Assembly (NCBI GenBank): GCA_021401465.1
Contig: JADDMT010000015.1
Coordinates: forward strand, 372,001-436,000
Direction: 5' to 3'
DNA length: 64,000 nt
Origin: Teratosphaeria epicoccoides
Lineage: Eukaryota; Ascomycota; Dothideomycetes; Mycosphaerellales; Teratosphaeriaceae
Part shown: positions 32,054-42,984 of the stretch, piece after piece
Layout of the letters: the number at the start of each line of letters is the position of its first letter
Numbering within the stretch: position 1 is the stretch's first letter
The notes under the pieces: generated by a model
What the model saw: only the letters and a program-made list of their open reading frames with translations
Told to the model about the DNA's origin: nothing
Database searches by the model: none
Position numbers and translations under genes: made by a program

Positions 32054-32870
32054 GCGGGGTTTGAGTCAAGATGTGTTGATGGGGGTTGAGGGGGTTTGTG
32101 AGGAGGTCGATATAATCAGAATGTAATGTCCTATACTCAGAAAGCTCCAGGACTTGTGTGTCGAGTAATTCGAGTCACTTGCGCGCATTGGTACAAAGAA
32201 AGGCATCGTGCCGATGTGTTCTCATCAGTCATGATTGAGTTCAACAATCGGTAGGCGGCTAGCTGTCGACGGTGTACAAGGGAGCCAACAGTTTGAGGCA
32301 GTCTACAGCGTGATCAGTCAATCGCCATTGTGACTAGCTGTCAGTACAAAAACGCATAGCGGATGTCAGCCATGCCATTTTGCAATCGGTCTTGTCACAT
32401 AGCTATTTTAGATGTCGATAGCCGCAAACTGCAGTGAATTGACCCGTTGACATCGAAACCCTCGCGTCGTCGGTGAACAATAAGATTCGCTCCTGTCGAC
32501 GCATGATCCCACTTTGGACGATGATCAGGCTGTGATGCGCGGACGCAGCTACGGATGCTCAAGCTTTGGCGCTTGGTCTTCCGCCAGGGATCTCTCACGA
32601 ACACAACAGAGCACCAGGAGAGGAGAGCGATGACACTGAGGTGTCTTGAATGCCACTAATGCTATTTCGCAAGTGAAGATCCCTACACGCGCTTCTGATT
32701 GCCGAAGGCCCCGCCGCCACACGCCATTTGTTCGAGTCAGAATTCCTGTGGAGCTTCTTCAAAAGATGCGATCGTGTAACAACGACCTGTGAGGACACAG
32801 GATCCTGCAAAGAGGGGAATCGAACACGTCGAATAGAACATCGACCTGATCGCGGCGGCAACCCGCGAAA
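32054..32870. other. Intergenic before LEU4
   Basis: About 0.8 kb without a recognised gene. It contains the 3' flank of the surface-protein gene and the LEU4 promoter. I found no exact Gcn4-type TGACTCA or Leu3-type palindrome by eye. Confidence 0.4.
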
Positions 32871-34891
32871 ATGCCCATGCTCAAAGATCCATCACACAAA
32901 TATCGTCGGTTTAAGCCATTGAATATACCAGACCGACAATGGCCGAGCAAGACGCTCGACAAGGTACCGCGCTGGCTGGCGACCGATTTAAGAGACGGCA
33001 ACCAATCCCTCGTGGACCCGATGGACGGCGAGCAGAAGTGGAGGTATTTCCAGATGCTGGTAAAACTTGGTTACAAAGAGATCGAAATTTCATATCCATC
33101 GTCCGGCGCAACAGACTACGATTTCACAAGGAAGCTAGTGACGACACCAGGAATAGTGCCGGACGATGTGTGGCTGCAAGTCTTGTCGCCGTGCCGGAAA
33201 GAGTTGATCAGGCGGACGGTGGATAGCTTGAAGGGCGCGAAGAAGGCCATTCTGCATCTGTATCTTGCGACAAGTCCATGTTTTCAGCAGATTGTGTTTG
33301 GTATGAACAACGAGCAGTCAAAGGCTTTGGCAGTCGAGTGTACCAAGTATGCGCGGAGCATCACCAAAGATGACTTGAGCTCGGGCGTCGAGGAGTGGGC
33401 GTATGAGTTCAGTCCGGAGACATTTTCAGATTCGGACATGGACTTCGCGGTTGAAATATGTGATGCTGTCAAGGACGCTTGGGGGCCAAGCGAAAAGCAT
33501 CCGATCATCTTCAACTTGCCTGCGACAGTCGAGATGAGCACACCTAATGTCTACGCCGACCAGATTGAATATTTCTGCCGGAATATCACAGAGCGGCAGA
33601 AGATTTGCGTATCCCTGCACCCACACAACGACAGAGGATGCGCAGTGGCGGCGGCTGAATTGGCGCAAATGGCAGGTGCGGACAGGGTTGAAGGCACACT
33701 TTTTGGTAATGGCGAGCGGACGGGAAATGTGGATTTGGTAACTCTGGCTCTGAACCTGTACACTCAGGGGATACATCCTGGCATCGATTTCTCGGATCTG
33801 GAAAGTGTGATTGACATCGTCGAGAAGAGCAACAAGATTCCAGTACATCCTCGCGCACCGTACGGTGGTCAACTGGTTGTCTGCGCTTTCTCAGGTTCAC
33901 ACCAAGATGCTATCAAGAAAGGATTCGTGGCGCGGGAGAAGGCCGGCGCAACTGCAACAGACCCATGGGTCATGCCATATCTGCCACTGGATCCAGCAGA
34001 CATTGGCAGAACTTACGAAGCCATCATCCGAGTCAACTCGCAGTCTGGTAAAGGGGGGGTCGCCTGGATCATTAAGCGCACTCTCGAGCTTGACCTGCCT
34101 CGCGGTCTCCAAGTCGCGTTCAGCAAGATCGTGCAGCGCGAGACAGACATGCTCGGCCGCGAGCTTCTGCCGAATGAAATAAAAGCATTGTTCGTCGAAG
34201 CGTATCACCTCAACCGCAATCCTCGTTTCAGCTTGGTCGACTACAACATCACGACCGATCGATCGGCTTCACCAGCACCTCCGACAGACGGCAAGACAGC
34301 TTCCAACCGTAACCTACGCCGTAAATTCGACGGAGTCATCGAGATTGACGGACAAGAACACCACGTGTCAGGCACAGGTAACGGCGCCTTGTCTGCTCTG
34401 TCGAACGCGTTGAAGACTCTGGGCGTAGATCTGGATATAACGGATTACAAGGAACATGCTATCGAGAAGCGCGACGGCACAGCTCCTAGGAGAGACACGC
34501 AAGCAGCAACTTTTATTGAATGCTCAGCGAATGGGCAGGCACAGAATGTATGGGGCGTTGGCATCCATGAGGATGTTGTCCAGAGTTCGCTCTTTGCTTT
34601 GCTGTCAGCTGCCAGCTCGGTAAGCTCAACTCGCTTCTTCCATTTGGATAAATCGCTGACGGAGAATTGCAGTTCCTATCATCAAGACCATCGTCACCAG
34701 TACCATTTCGGCCTAAGCGGTCGAATACGGCCACGCTGGAGGTTGATGGCCCGGGCATCGACGCTCTGGCACAAGAGATGTTTGGAGCGCCAAAGAGCGA
34801 CCCGGACGCTGCGGTCAAGTTGGAGGCGACTGTCGACGCCAACGAGAAGCTGCAGCAGGTCTACGGGGCTCCCAATGGACATGCGCACTAG
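32871..34891 (+). CDS. LEU4: 2-isopropylmalate synthase
   Basis: This catalyses the first committed step of leucine synthesis, condensing acetyl-CoA with 2-oxoisovalerate. Exons 32871-34619 and 34673-34891, with a 53-bp intron, give 655 aa. The TIM-barrel domain starts at WLATDLRDGNQSLVDPM (substrate and metal Asp, Arg) and carries SLHPHNDRGCAVAAAE (metal-binding HxH) and GTLFGNGERTGNVDL. The C-terminal LeuA regulatory domain, where leucine binds in this family, begins near residue 480 and includes VSGTGNGALSALSNAL. The N-terminus (PMLKDPSHKYRRFKPLNIPD) is the short fungal type. The frame runs past the donor into the intron for a few codons, but only the spliced form keeps the final EVDGPGIDALAQEMFGAP. 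Confidence 0.96.
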
Positions 34892-35275
34892 TTGAAGAGA
34901 CGAAGGCATGCCATCGTGCAAGATTATGGCGTTATGGTTCTAGGGCCAAGGCGACGACATCACGGGATCAGGAACCGCCTGTAGATGCACAGCGATATTT
35001 GGTGTGGGTAGCTACTCAAAATCTGGCTATTTTGCATATGACAGTATCACACAGCGAAGTACCATAGAGCGTTCACGAGAATACAACTTCTATCCGTGCG
35101 CACGTGACCGTTTCGCCAACGCGCGGCGTTGCCGATCGCGTGTGGTAGAACTAGCTGTCCTCTTTCATGTGAACACCTTCCAGAAACAACAAGGACACGA
35201 GCAACCCAGACCTCTTCACTGACGGTCATGGCCATACATGCGCCTCAATTTGAATGATAACGAGTGACATATACG
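34892..35275. other. Intergenic LEU4-HRD1
   Basis: About 380 bp holding the LEU4 3' flank and HRD1 promoter on the same strand. No gene or repeat seen. Confidence 0.4.
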
Positions 35276-37711
35276 ATGAGGCTGGGCCTATACGCAGGCG
35301 CATCCACCGCCGCGGCGGCAGGATGCCTGTTGAAGGCCTTCCACCAGCGGCCGAACTTCTACAGCGCGACAGTCTACCTGTCACAATCGAACGCGTGCCT
35401 CCTAATATTGACGAACTTGATATTGGTTCTGGCCTGCAGTTTTATGTTTGGTCTGCAACGATTACTCTATGGACGACTACGACCGATTGAAATCGAGCAG
35501 CTGAGCGAGAAGGCTTGGTATGCGGTTTTGGACACGTTGTTGGCGATACCGAATTTCAGGGAAGATGTCGGCGGCTGGCTGCTCACCATGTTCGTACTTC
35601 TCATAGCAGGAAAGGTATGGGGCTGGATTGGAGAGGGTCGAGTAGACATTCTGGAGCAACAACCACCAGCGAACCCGCGACTATTCCATGCACGGCTGTC
35701 GGCGAGCTTGATTATCAGCGTCGTGTTCGATATTATGATGGTCAAGTTCTGCGTGGAGACCGTCATGGCGGACCCCAGACCTGGCATGATGGTCATCTTC
35801 ACGTTCGAATTCGCGATTCTGCTTATCTTCTCGACCTTTACGCTTTTGAGGTATGGCCTGAATTTAATACAGACTAAGATCGAGACAAAGCAGATGGACG
35901 CTGCGTTGGAGGTACGGAAGAGCGAGATACAGGCAGAAAGGGAAGAGCAAAGGCGGCAATATGAGGCAACGAAGGATTCAGAGACGCCCGCACCTGCGCC
36001 AGAGGAGGGTCCAATCGAGGTAGACGAGAACGAGGTCGATGTCCCGGGCTGGGACGCGAAGAGAAGATGGCTGTTTGGACTGGAAGTCATCACGGACTTC
36101 TTAAAGCTCGTCATTTACATCGTCTTCTTCACCATCAGCATAACATTCAATGGACTACCAATGCACATCATGCGCGACGTCTATATGACTTTTGCGTCAT
36201 TCAGCAAGCGTGTGAGTGACTATGTGGCATACAGACAGGCAACGAGCGATATGAATACGCGATATCCGGATGCGACCACCGAGGAGATAAGAGGCGATGC
36301 GTGCATTGTGTGCAGAGAGCCAATGGTCGCGTGGGGAGAGTCAGCAGATGTGCAGGGCCAGGCGCAGCCGGCTGCAGCACCACCAGCAAGAAGAGATGAA
36401 GGCCTGCGGGCGAAGAAGCTGCCTTGCGGACACATCCTTCATCTGAGGTGCTTGAAGGCATGGCTGGAAAGGCAGCAAGTATGCCCTACATGCCGACGGC
36501 CAGTCATTGCGGCCCAGACTGCCATTCCTGGACAGCCAGGCGCACCTGGCGCACAACAGGGGCAGCCGGGCCAAGGACCTCGGCCAAACAGAGCCCGGTT
36601 CTTCAACCTGGGTCCAGTCAGGATTGGATTCCTGAACGGACCACCAGGCCAAATACAGAACCTGGTCAATCAGATGCGCAACCCAAATGCGGCACAAGGC
36701 CAGGATGGTGCAGTCGCTGGAGCGTTACCTGCCAACCAGCAAGGCCCAAATCACTTGGGTCTTCAGGCGCCGTACCTCAACGGCGTTGCTGGACAGCAGG
36801 GTGCAGTCCCAGCTGTAGCTGGCGCCAGCGCCGCTGTGCCTACGCAAATACAGCTGATGCAAATCGAGCAGCGGCTTCTACGTGATGCGCACAATCTTGG
36901 CATCGAGCAGCAGCAGCTAGCAACCCTCAGAATGATGGAAGCTGAGCTATCGCGATTAAGGGCTGGACATCTGCCTGCAAACCAGCCAGTCGGAACTGCA
37001 ACGGCGGCGCAACGGCAGCAGCCATTAGCAGTCCCTGGAATGATGAACTTTGCTGCCACCCCTTTTCAGCCGCAGATGCCTCAAGTCTTGCAGGGCAGTC
37101 AATCGCAGCAACTGAGCAATGGTTCAGAGGGCCTGCCGCATGGCTTGACTCTGCCGGAGGGTTGGACGTTGATGCCTTTGCATCGCGCTGGCGAGACTGG
37201 TGCCATGCCTCAAGTCAATGTGCAACCGGCCGACGGACAGACGGCGCAACAGCCGATACAGACGACAACGAATGGAGCTTCTGCCGGACCTACAGCACAG
37301 CCGACGCATGGCGATGCGGCGGATGGGAGCGCTGGGCCTACTGACGACCATGGCTCGCCGCTCTTTTTACCTACAGCAACGCCCGCTCGCCATAGCTCCT
37401 CGACGGCTGCAATGCAAACTGGAAATGTCCCTACACCGGCACTGCCATCGCAGCAACAGACACAAGAATCAGCAGCGCCAGTCCTGGAACAGACTTCAAG
37501 CGAGAATAGACCACCATGGGCAAGTAATGGTGACTGGAGCTTTGTTGGGCAGACTGGCGAGTCGGCGTCCAATGGTCATCCACCGGCGTCCGCACTAGAG
37601 ACGATGCAGTCGAATGGCGTGCCCACTAGCACTGAGCAGCAGGACTATAGCGGCAAGGGCAAAGGACGTGCTGTCGAAGTCGAAGATGCACAGGACGAGA
37701 GCAGCTCTTGA
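35276..37711 (+). CDS. HRD1: ERAD-associated E3 ubiquitin ligase Hrd1 (synoviolin)
   Basis: Hrd1 is the multi-pass ER-membrane ligase and retrotranslocation channel of ER-associated degradation. The uninterrupted frame gives 811 aa from the ATG at 35276. An upstream in-frame GTG at 35264 is not a usual start. The N-terminal 300 residues hold multiple hydrophobic spans, with [39 protein letters not shown] and [14 protein letters not shown] visible. A RING-H2 finger follows near residues 345-410: CIVC, then a 40-residue insert, then CGHILHLRC and CPTC. The insert ([20 protein letters not shown]) is longer than in yeast Hrd1. The rest is a long Gln/Pro/Ala-rich cytosolic tail, usual in filamentous fungi. 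Confidence 0.93.
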   Translation: MRLGLYAGASTAAAAGCLLKAFHQRPNFYSATVYLSQSNACLLILTNLILVLACSFMFGLQRLLYGRLRPIEIEQLSEKAWYAVLDTLLAIPNFREDVGGWLLTMFVLLIAGKVWGWIGEGRVDILEQQPPANPRLFHARLSASLIISVVFDIMMVKFCVETVMADPRPGMMVIFTFEFAILLIFSTFTLLRYGLNLIQTKIETKQMDAALEVRKSEIQAEREEQRRQYEATKDSETPAPAPEEGPIEVDENEVDVPGWDAKRRWLFGLEVITDFLKLVIYIVFFTISITFNGLPMHIMRDVYMTFASFSKRVSDYVAYRQATSDMNTRYPDATTEEIRGDACIVCREPMVAWGESADVQGQAQPAAAPPARRDEGLRAKKLPCGHILHLRCLKAWLERQQVCPTCRRPVIAAQTAIPGQPGAPGAQQGQPGQGPRPNRARFFNLGPVRIGFLNGPPGQIQNLVNQMRNPNAAQGQDGAVAGALPANQQGPNHLGLQAPYLNGVAGQQGAVPAVAGASAAVPTQIQLMQIEQRLLRDAHNLGIEQQQLATLRMMEAELSRLRAGHLPANQPVGTATAAQRQQPLAVPGMMNFAATPFQPQMPQVLQGSQSQQLSNGSEGLPHGLTLPEGWTLMPLHRAGETGAMPQVNVQPADGQTAQQPIQTTTNGASAGPTAQPTHGDAADGSAGPTDDHGSPLFLPTATPARHSSSTAAMQTGNVPTPALPSQQQTQESAAPVLEQTSSENRPPWASNGDWSFVGQTGESASNGHPPASALETMQSNGVPTSTEQQDYSGKGKGRAVEVEDAQDESSS

Positions 37712-38299
37712 TCCGTCTCGGGGTTTTCATCTTGTTGACGAACTTACGTGCATTGATTCAGCGTTAGAGCGGTGCTTGCTTCTGGATGTACCTGCAAGAC
37801 TAGATACGGCAAAGCACTTCCAGAATCCTTAGCAGCCAGAGCGCATACTGGGATGCAATGTGTATAGTACGTTCATGAAGCGCAATACTGTGGTCTTTGT
37901 CAATAATGGTCATACTAGAGGCGAGATCTCCCTTGTGATCAGCCAGCTCTCGGCGCCGATCGAGGCGCAAGGCAAGACGGTCTAAGTCTTGAAGTCACAG
38001 ACTAGATTGTTGACAACATGCCGCAGCTTAATCAGAGGTATGTCTCCATGCTTTGCTGCCGTAGAATTCATTAGCTCGCTGACCGAGGGTACTAGCGGGA
38101 TTTGGAACTACACTATCCGCGCTATTTGCGCTGGATACGATTGATTATATAGGGGGGAGGGGGTGTACGGAGCCAAACACACTTTGATACACTACCCTTA
38201 GCATGCCGCGGGCGCTGTCTATCGTGACAGGAGTCACTTTATACGTTAAGTTGTAAATCCTTTGTCTAATAGGGTTACTATCTAAGCGGAGGGATATTG
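37712..38299. other. Intergenic, left part of the repeat island
   Basis: About 590 bp downstream of HRD1 with no coding-like frame. A G-run string (GGGGGGAGGGGG) sits at about 38152-38163. Confidence 0.4.
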
Positions 38300-38789
38300 T
38301 CACGGGTGAACGACGTATACACAGAGGTTCATGTGGTATTCAACAAGTACGATGAAGGAGAGAAGGACTATCTGCTAGTTGTCTAGTCCTTTATACCCGG
38401 CCTTGTTAGGGGTCACAGGGGTCACGCACAGGCCTCAGCCTATGCCAGGGACTCAGGGCCTCGCCCTTCACAGATATAATAATCTTACATGCCGCCCTCT
38501 CTATAGTACCCCTATAGGGCTTCTCTAACCCTGTAGTATCCCTACAGAGTTAGGCGCAGACATGCTTTCTAATTTAAGGGGCGTTAGGGGACATAAGTAC
38601 CTCCTATTGCTACCTCTATAAGAAGCAGAAAGTAGCGCTGTCTTGTACCTATTAAAAGGTCGGATTACTCTGTCATACTACAAGATATTTTCATTATCAT
38701 ATAGCTTTACATCTATATTAGTTGTCTTGTACCTATTAACAGGTTAGAATACTCTGTTATACTACAAGATATTTTCATTATCACACAGC
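38300..38789. mobile_element. Solo-LTR-like retroelement remnant
   Basis: The stretch opens with TGTCACGGGTGAACG and closes with CATTATCACA, the TG...CA ends of an LTR, and has a TATA-like CTCTATAAGAAG about 150 bp before its right end. No retroelement protein is found nearby and no target-site duplication is evident. It includes the direct repeat listed next. The LTR call is inference; it could be another degenerate repeat. Confidence 0.4.
38639..38789. repeat. Imperfect tandem duplication, period about 84 bp
   Basis: TGTCTTGTACCTATTAA starts copies at about 38640 and 38724. Both end in ACTACAAGATATTTTCATTA. They differ at scattered sites, mostly transitions (for example GTCATACTAC versus GTTATACTAC), which would suit ageing or repeat-induced point mutation. 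Confidence 0.85.
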
Positions 38790-39032
38790 TGACAGCTAGA
38801 TTCCTTAATAGAGCTCCTAGTTTAGCTGCTAGCAGTCCTGTAGAACGCCTATACAGCAAAAGTTTAAGCGCATGAAATTGGACTAGAGATGCATAGTACG
38901 CAGGTTTTCAGGACGGATAAAAAACAAATGAGCACATTACAGTGCATTGCTATCCTTCGTTGCTCGCAACGTAGATACTCCCACCGGGTCTGTCATATTG
39001 ATTAATATACAATCCGTGATGCCACGCAACAT
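38790..39032. other. Right part of the repeat island, no gene
   Basis: AT-leaning, no coding frames. Strings such as CTGTAGAACGCCTATACAG continue the style of the LTR-like element to about 38870. Confidence 0.4.
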
Positions 39033-39118
39033 AGGTTGGCTTACATCGAACCCGGGACCTTGTCCGTATTCCACAGAATGCATTGTGAAGGACACGTCAT
39101 ACCACTAGACCATGGAAG
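39033..39118 (-). pseudogene. Degenerate tRNA-Glu(UUC)-like sequence
   Basis: Read on the minus strand the sequence starts GCTTCCATGGTCTAGTGGTA, matching the 5' half of fungal tRNA-Glu including the A box. It continues TGTCCTTCACA (anticodon TTC) and, after a possible intron, GGACA, which pairs with TGTCC. A B-box-like GGTTCGATG follows. The T stem and the 3' acceptor strand do not pair with their partners, so a functional tRNA is unlikely. It could also be a tRNA-derived SINE head. Confidence 0.5.
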
Positions 39119-39463
39119 CGATACCCAATATGAACTTGCTGTCAGCGCATATCGACTATGATTTTGATTTCTTGTCATGAACAGTCAGATGCGAACCACA
39201 TCAATTGAGACGTCAGAACCAACTGACCAACAAAGCAGTTGCCATAGCACGGATGACAGCCTCGATTCTGATGTCGTATTGCCTTGGCAGTAGATCGACA
39301 TCCGCGAAACAGCTGCTAGCGGCAAAATATGTACACCTCCCAAGCTGCAACAACGAGCGATGGATCTGCGCCCCTCTCATCACGACCGAGATTGCCAGAC
39401 TTGTTGATTGTCATCTCCCCTCCAATGTAGCACAATTATTTGCCAACTTGACCAGCAATAACT
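39119..39463. other. 5' flank of the methyltransferase
   Basis: About 345 bp of unique sequence. The long plus frame beginning at 39205 overlaps the methyltransferase in another phase and shows no domain. Confidence 0.35.
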
Positions 39464-40399
39464 ATGACATCCAGAGACAATACATCCCGAGTCTTCGCGC
39501 CCGAGCAAGCATCTGCTTATGCCAGCGGCCGTGGCGGATCCTACCCCGACCCAATCTACCAGACTATTCTGGACTACCACACCGGAGCACGAGACAGCGT
39601 GCTAAATGTGGGCGCAGGACCTGGCAAAGCTATTTGGGACCTTCTGCGGTACTTCAAGACCGCCATCGGCTGTGATAGCAGCCTACAGATGATCGAGCAA
39701 GCTCAGAAGGATGCCATCACTCAAAGCTTCCAAGCAAGGACCTCGTTTTTGGTGGCAGGCGCTGAAGAATGTGCGGAAGCTGTCGGGGATGCAAAGCTAG
39801 GTTTGATGACAGTGGCCATGGCCGCGCACTGGTTTGACCTACCCAAGTTCTACAACCAAGCTGCTCGTGTCTTGAAGTCAGGAGGCACACTGGCCATGTT
39901 TACGTGTTCGTCATTCTACGTGCTCGTCATTCAACGTGTATCCCTCGGTGCCAAAGGCTCGAGAAATCCAGGCGCTGCTCAGCGACCTGGAAGACAATGT
40001 GCTTGGACCTTGCATGTTGCCTGGAAACCAGATGAGCAGGAGCGGCTACGCGAATCTGCCATTGCCATGGACTCTTGAAGTCCGGCGAGAGATGTTCGAT
40101 GAGGCATCCTTTCGGCGCTCAGACTGGGATAAGGACGGTGTGCCCTCGTCGGCACCGCTCACAGATGGCTCGCCAGGACCATTTTGTTCACGAAGTTTGA
40201 GTCAATCGATGATATGAAAGCTGGCTTAAGCTCAGCAAGTGCGGTAATCCGCTGGCGGGAGGCACATCCTGGTGCAGCCAATACGGATCCTGTAACGACG
40301 TTCGGCGGGGATTTGAGCACACTTATTGGCGACCATAACGGCGAAGCGAGGTTGCCTGTCGCTCCTGGCTGTGCATTACTGTTCATGAGAAGGCGGTAG
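39464..40399 (+). CDS. SAM-dependent methyltransferase (trans-aconitate-type), possibly damaged
   Basis: A class I methyltransferase like fungal Tmt1/Crg1 enzymes. The first segment carries VFAPEQASAYASGRGGSYPD, then motif I SVLNVGAGPGKAIWDLLRYF, the acidic residue IGCDSS, then MTVAMAAHWFD and ARVLKSGGTLAMFT. Just after this a 16-bp tandem duplication (39907-39922 and 39923-39938) shifts the frame. In the next phase it continues VYPSVPKAREIQALLSDLE, and after an in-phase intron 40140-40195 it ends with FESIDDMKAGLSSASAVIRW and REAHPGAANTD. Either the gene is a pseudogene by frameshift, or a 52-bp intron at 39920-39971 restores phase and drops about 12 residues, giving 275 aa. Substrate unknown. 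Confidence 0.75.
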
Positions 40400-41034
40400 A
40401 AGCAGCAAAAGGCTACTTACTGAACTTGTTGGACTTAGCTGCCGCATCCAGGCCGTGAGGTCGTTACTCTGGCCGACCGTCCATCGCATGCCATCATGGT
40501 CGTACTTGCGTGAAGCGCCCTATCAATGGCATGCACCCTCAACTCAGCTCGATGTTCATCCGACTGATTTGGCTTGCCTTAGTGCTATTTGCGGTGATGC
40601 CAACATCAAAGGCCCAGACCCAAGCTTACACCCTGCAGCATTGCGCCGTTTCTTCACGCTGCAATACGTGCGCCTTTTTATGCGACGCACCCCGCGAGCC
40701 CCATCGAAGTACGATGCAGAGGCGATAATGCGGTTGGTTGCATCTAATCGAGCCATTCAGGTACCATGACGTACATTCCGGCAGCTCTATAATATCCTCT
40801 TGGCCAAAACCAGTTCTACAGCTCCGCAGATTGCAGCTTGAGGTAGAACTTGGCCCGCCGACAATGGTAGTCTGCAGAAGGATCGGCAAGACCCAGTCTA
40901 CGTGAATAGCCTTCGGATAGAGGGCATGACGTATCTGGTCCGCCGCAACAAAGCAGCAAAAATGTATATACTCACTATGAGCTCCGTCGGTCGGAAATTT
41001 AGTAATACTCTATCGCACAGACCAGAGTGTCACA
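40400..41034. other. Intergenic, no recognised gene
   Basis: About 630 bp. A plus frame at 40455-40769 is rich in Arg and Pro without a domain or typical start context. The right end is the promoter of the Gly/Ser-rich protein gene. Confidence 0.35.
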
Positions 41035-42633
41035 ATGGGTTTGATCAGTAACATTGAAGACAAGCTCTCTGGCAACTCGGGCCAACAGGCCGATAAACAA
41101 GCCGAGAAGCAGGCGCAGAGCTATGTCAGTGGCCAGCATGGACGCTCCGGCGGTGGGTTGCAGCAACAAGCTGAGAGGCAGTACGCGAAGCATGAGATGA
41201 GCAGCGCTGTGGGCGGGAGCGGTGGGAACAGCTCTGGCCTTAGCGAGCTTGAGCAGAAGGCGCAGGGCCTTTCGCTTGGTGGTAGCCAGGGTGCTTCGGG
41301 TGCGACTGGCGCTCACGGTGCGCCTGCCATGACCTCTGGGAGTAGCGTAGGCTATGGAGCCTCCAGTGGATCTGGCATCACGTCTCAAACGGCTGAGCGC
41401 TATGGCGCTCCTGGAACTTCTGGTTACACGTCCGGCACGACTGACGGCTACGGCAGTTCAGATGCTACCTCTGGCGTGACTGGAGGCGCCCCGACTGCGG
41501 CGGGCGTTGGTGCTGCGGCTGGCGCCGCTGGTGCTGGACTATCGCGAGACGGATCATCTAGCCTTAGGCATCCAGTCGGCAGTGGAGGTCAGGGCGGATA
41601 CATCCCACCCACAGGCCCCGCTGTCAACAACCCAGCATTTCCTGGCAACGGTGGTCAGCGGGTGACTAGCGGCAGTTCACAAGCTTCTACTGGCATTGGT
41701 TCCACCAAGACCCAAGCGACTGAGCCATATGACCCGTATAGCTCAGCAGGTCAGAGGACTGCGGCTGATGCTGCACCGAATGTGGGCTCTGCAGGCTATG
41801 GCCAAGCTATCGCGCACGACCAGCCTCGCACATCGTACGACGAGCAGGGAATCCCAAGGACTGCTCATGGTGGCATTTCTAATTCTGCTGCGCAACCTGT
41901 GTCCAATAACGACCGCAATTTCATTTCGGGTCCTACGTCGTATATGTCCAATCCGGAAGCCGTTCCGACCGCCGGTGGCCGCACGATCGGTAATGACAGC
42001 CACACTGGGCGTGATGCAGCGTTGGGCGCAGGTGCTGCGGGCATTGGCGCGTACGGCATTCACGAGGAGCAGAAGCACGGCCATCACCATGGCCACCACG
42101 GCCACCACGGCCAGAGTAGCTCGACTGAGCCCAGCTCTACCAGCGGCGTGCTTCACCAGGATGACCGCCACACTGCGCAAGGGCAGCCAGACACGATCGG
42201 CCGCTCGTACGAACAGACGCCTTCCTCCACCCGACATCACTATGGCCGCGACGCCGCGATCAGTGCAGGTGCAGTGAGCGCAGGTGCTTATGGCGTCCAC
42301 GAGGCCGATCAGCACCATGGGCGTCACGCGCAGGGAGACACCATCAGGCAGCAGGCCCAGACGCAACCAGGTCTCTCCAACCAGAACTTCGCCGGGCAAG
42401 GTGTTGGCTCGTCTCATCCTTTGGGCAACCAGGGGGGTGTATACAACCAAAGCGCGGCTGATGCTCAAAGCTCTGTGCCTGGCGGCTCAGGTATTGGCAG
42501 CACGACGATACAGCCAACGCAGAGCAGCAGCACCAGCTTCGATCCAAAGAAGCTAGCTAGCGCGTACGAGGCTGGATATCGTGATGCTCTTGCGCACATG
42601 GAAGCGGAGCGTCAGCGTTTGGCTCAGCAGTAG
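41035..42633 (+). CDS. Gly/Ser/His-rich hydrophilic protein, possibly stress-related
   Basis: One uninterrupted 532-codon frame. The first 80 residues are charged and helix-prone (MGLISNIEDKLSGNSGQQAD and KQAEKQAQSYVSGQHG). The middle is low-complexity Gly/Ser/Thr/Ala. Two diverged copies of a small hydrophobic glycine-zipper block occur, GRDAALGAGAAGIGAYGIHE near residue 325 and GRDAAISAGAVSAGAYGVHE near 405, each followed by a His-rich stretch (HGHHHGHHGHHG in the first). The end is helical (YEAGYRDALAHMEAERQRLA). Such modules occur in fungal hydrophilin-like proteins; I know no defined function. The His runs could bind metal. Gene reality is well supported by length and composition. Confidence 0.75.
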   Translation: MGLISNIEDKLSGNSGQQADKQAEKQAQSYVSGQHGRSGGGLQQQAERQYAKHEMSSAVGGSGGNSSGLSELEQKAQGLSLGGSQGASGATGAHGAPAMTSGSSVGYGASSGSGITSQTAERYGAPGTSGYTSGTTDGYGSSDATSGVTGGAPTAAGVGAAAGAAGAGLSRDGSSSLRHPVGSGGQGGYIPPTGPAVNNPAFPGNGGQRVTSGSSQASTGIGSTKTQATEPYDPYSSAGQRTAADAAPNVGSAGYGQAIAHDQPRTSYDEQGIPRTAHGGISNSAAQPVSNNDRNFISGPTSYMSNPEAVPTAGGRTIGNDSHTGRDAALGAGAAGIGAYGIHEEQKHGHHHGHHGHHGQSSSTEPSSTSGVLHQDDRHTAQGQPDTIGRSYEQTPSSTRHHYGRDAAISAGAVSAGAYGVHEADQHHGRHAQGDTIRQQAQTQPGLSNQNFAGQGVGSSHPLGNQGGVYNQSAADAQSSVPGGSGIGSTTIQPTQSSSTSFDPKKLASAYEAGYRDALAHMEAERQRLAQQ

Positions 42634-42984
42634 ATGCGCTAACATGATTCCTGTTTATACATCTTGGACTGTACATAGACGACGCGATACCCTCTGCACT
42701 ACAAGGCCCTTGCTTATTATCACAATGTCGACGGAACATACTCGGCTGAACCCTCGGAAGCTTTCTCTCGCCTTCTGAAGCCGAGCTCGCAGAATTCCGT
42801 CGTACCTCGGCATTGATCCCTGAACACATGCAACATACGCTCGGCGACAACAATAATAATGACTGCATTCTCCCGTTGCGGCCGTATGATCAGCCGTGTG
42901 TGATGCGACCCTCAACTTGTTCGTTGCATCAACTCTCTTCCCAGCGATCTCTCTATTGTGCAAATTCCCTATTCACATGGCACC
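42634..42984. other. Intergenic with a short upstream frame
   Basis: The 351 bp before the thioesterase. An ATG at 42977, eight bases before the chosen start and in another phase, opens a 25-codon frame that ends at a TAG inside the main gene. The main start has A at -3 and so the better context. Confidence 0.5.

Noticed and set aside
35467..36114. 215-codon minus frame inside HRD1
   Set aside because: Antisense shadow of the transmembrane part; Ser-rich and without start context or family.
39205..39675. Plus frame overlapping the methyltransferase start
   Set aside because: Different phase from the methyltransferase and no domain; motif I lies in the other frame.
41743..42468. 241-codon minus frame antisense to the Gly/Ser-rich gene
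   Set aside because: Low-complexity Arg/Val-rich mirror of the repetitive coding strand, with no domain.
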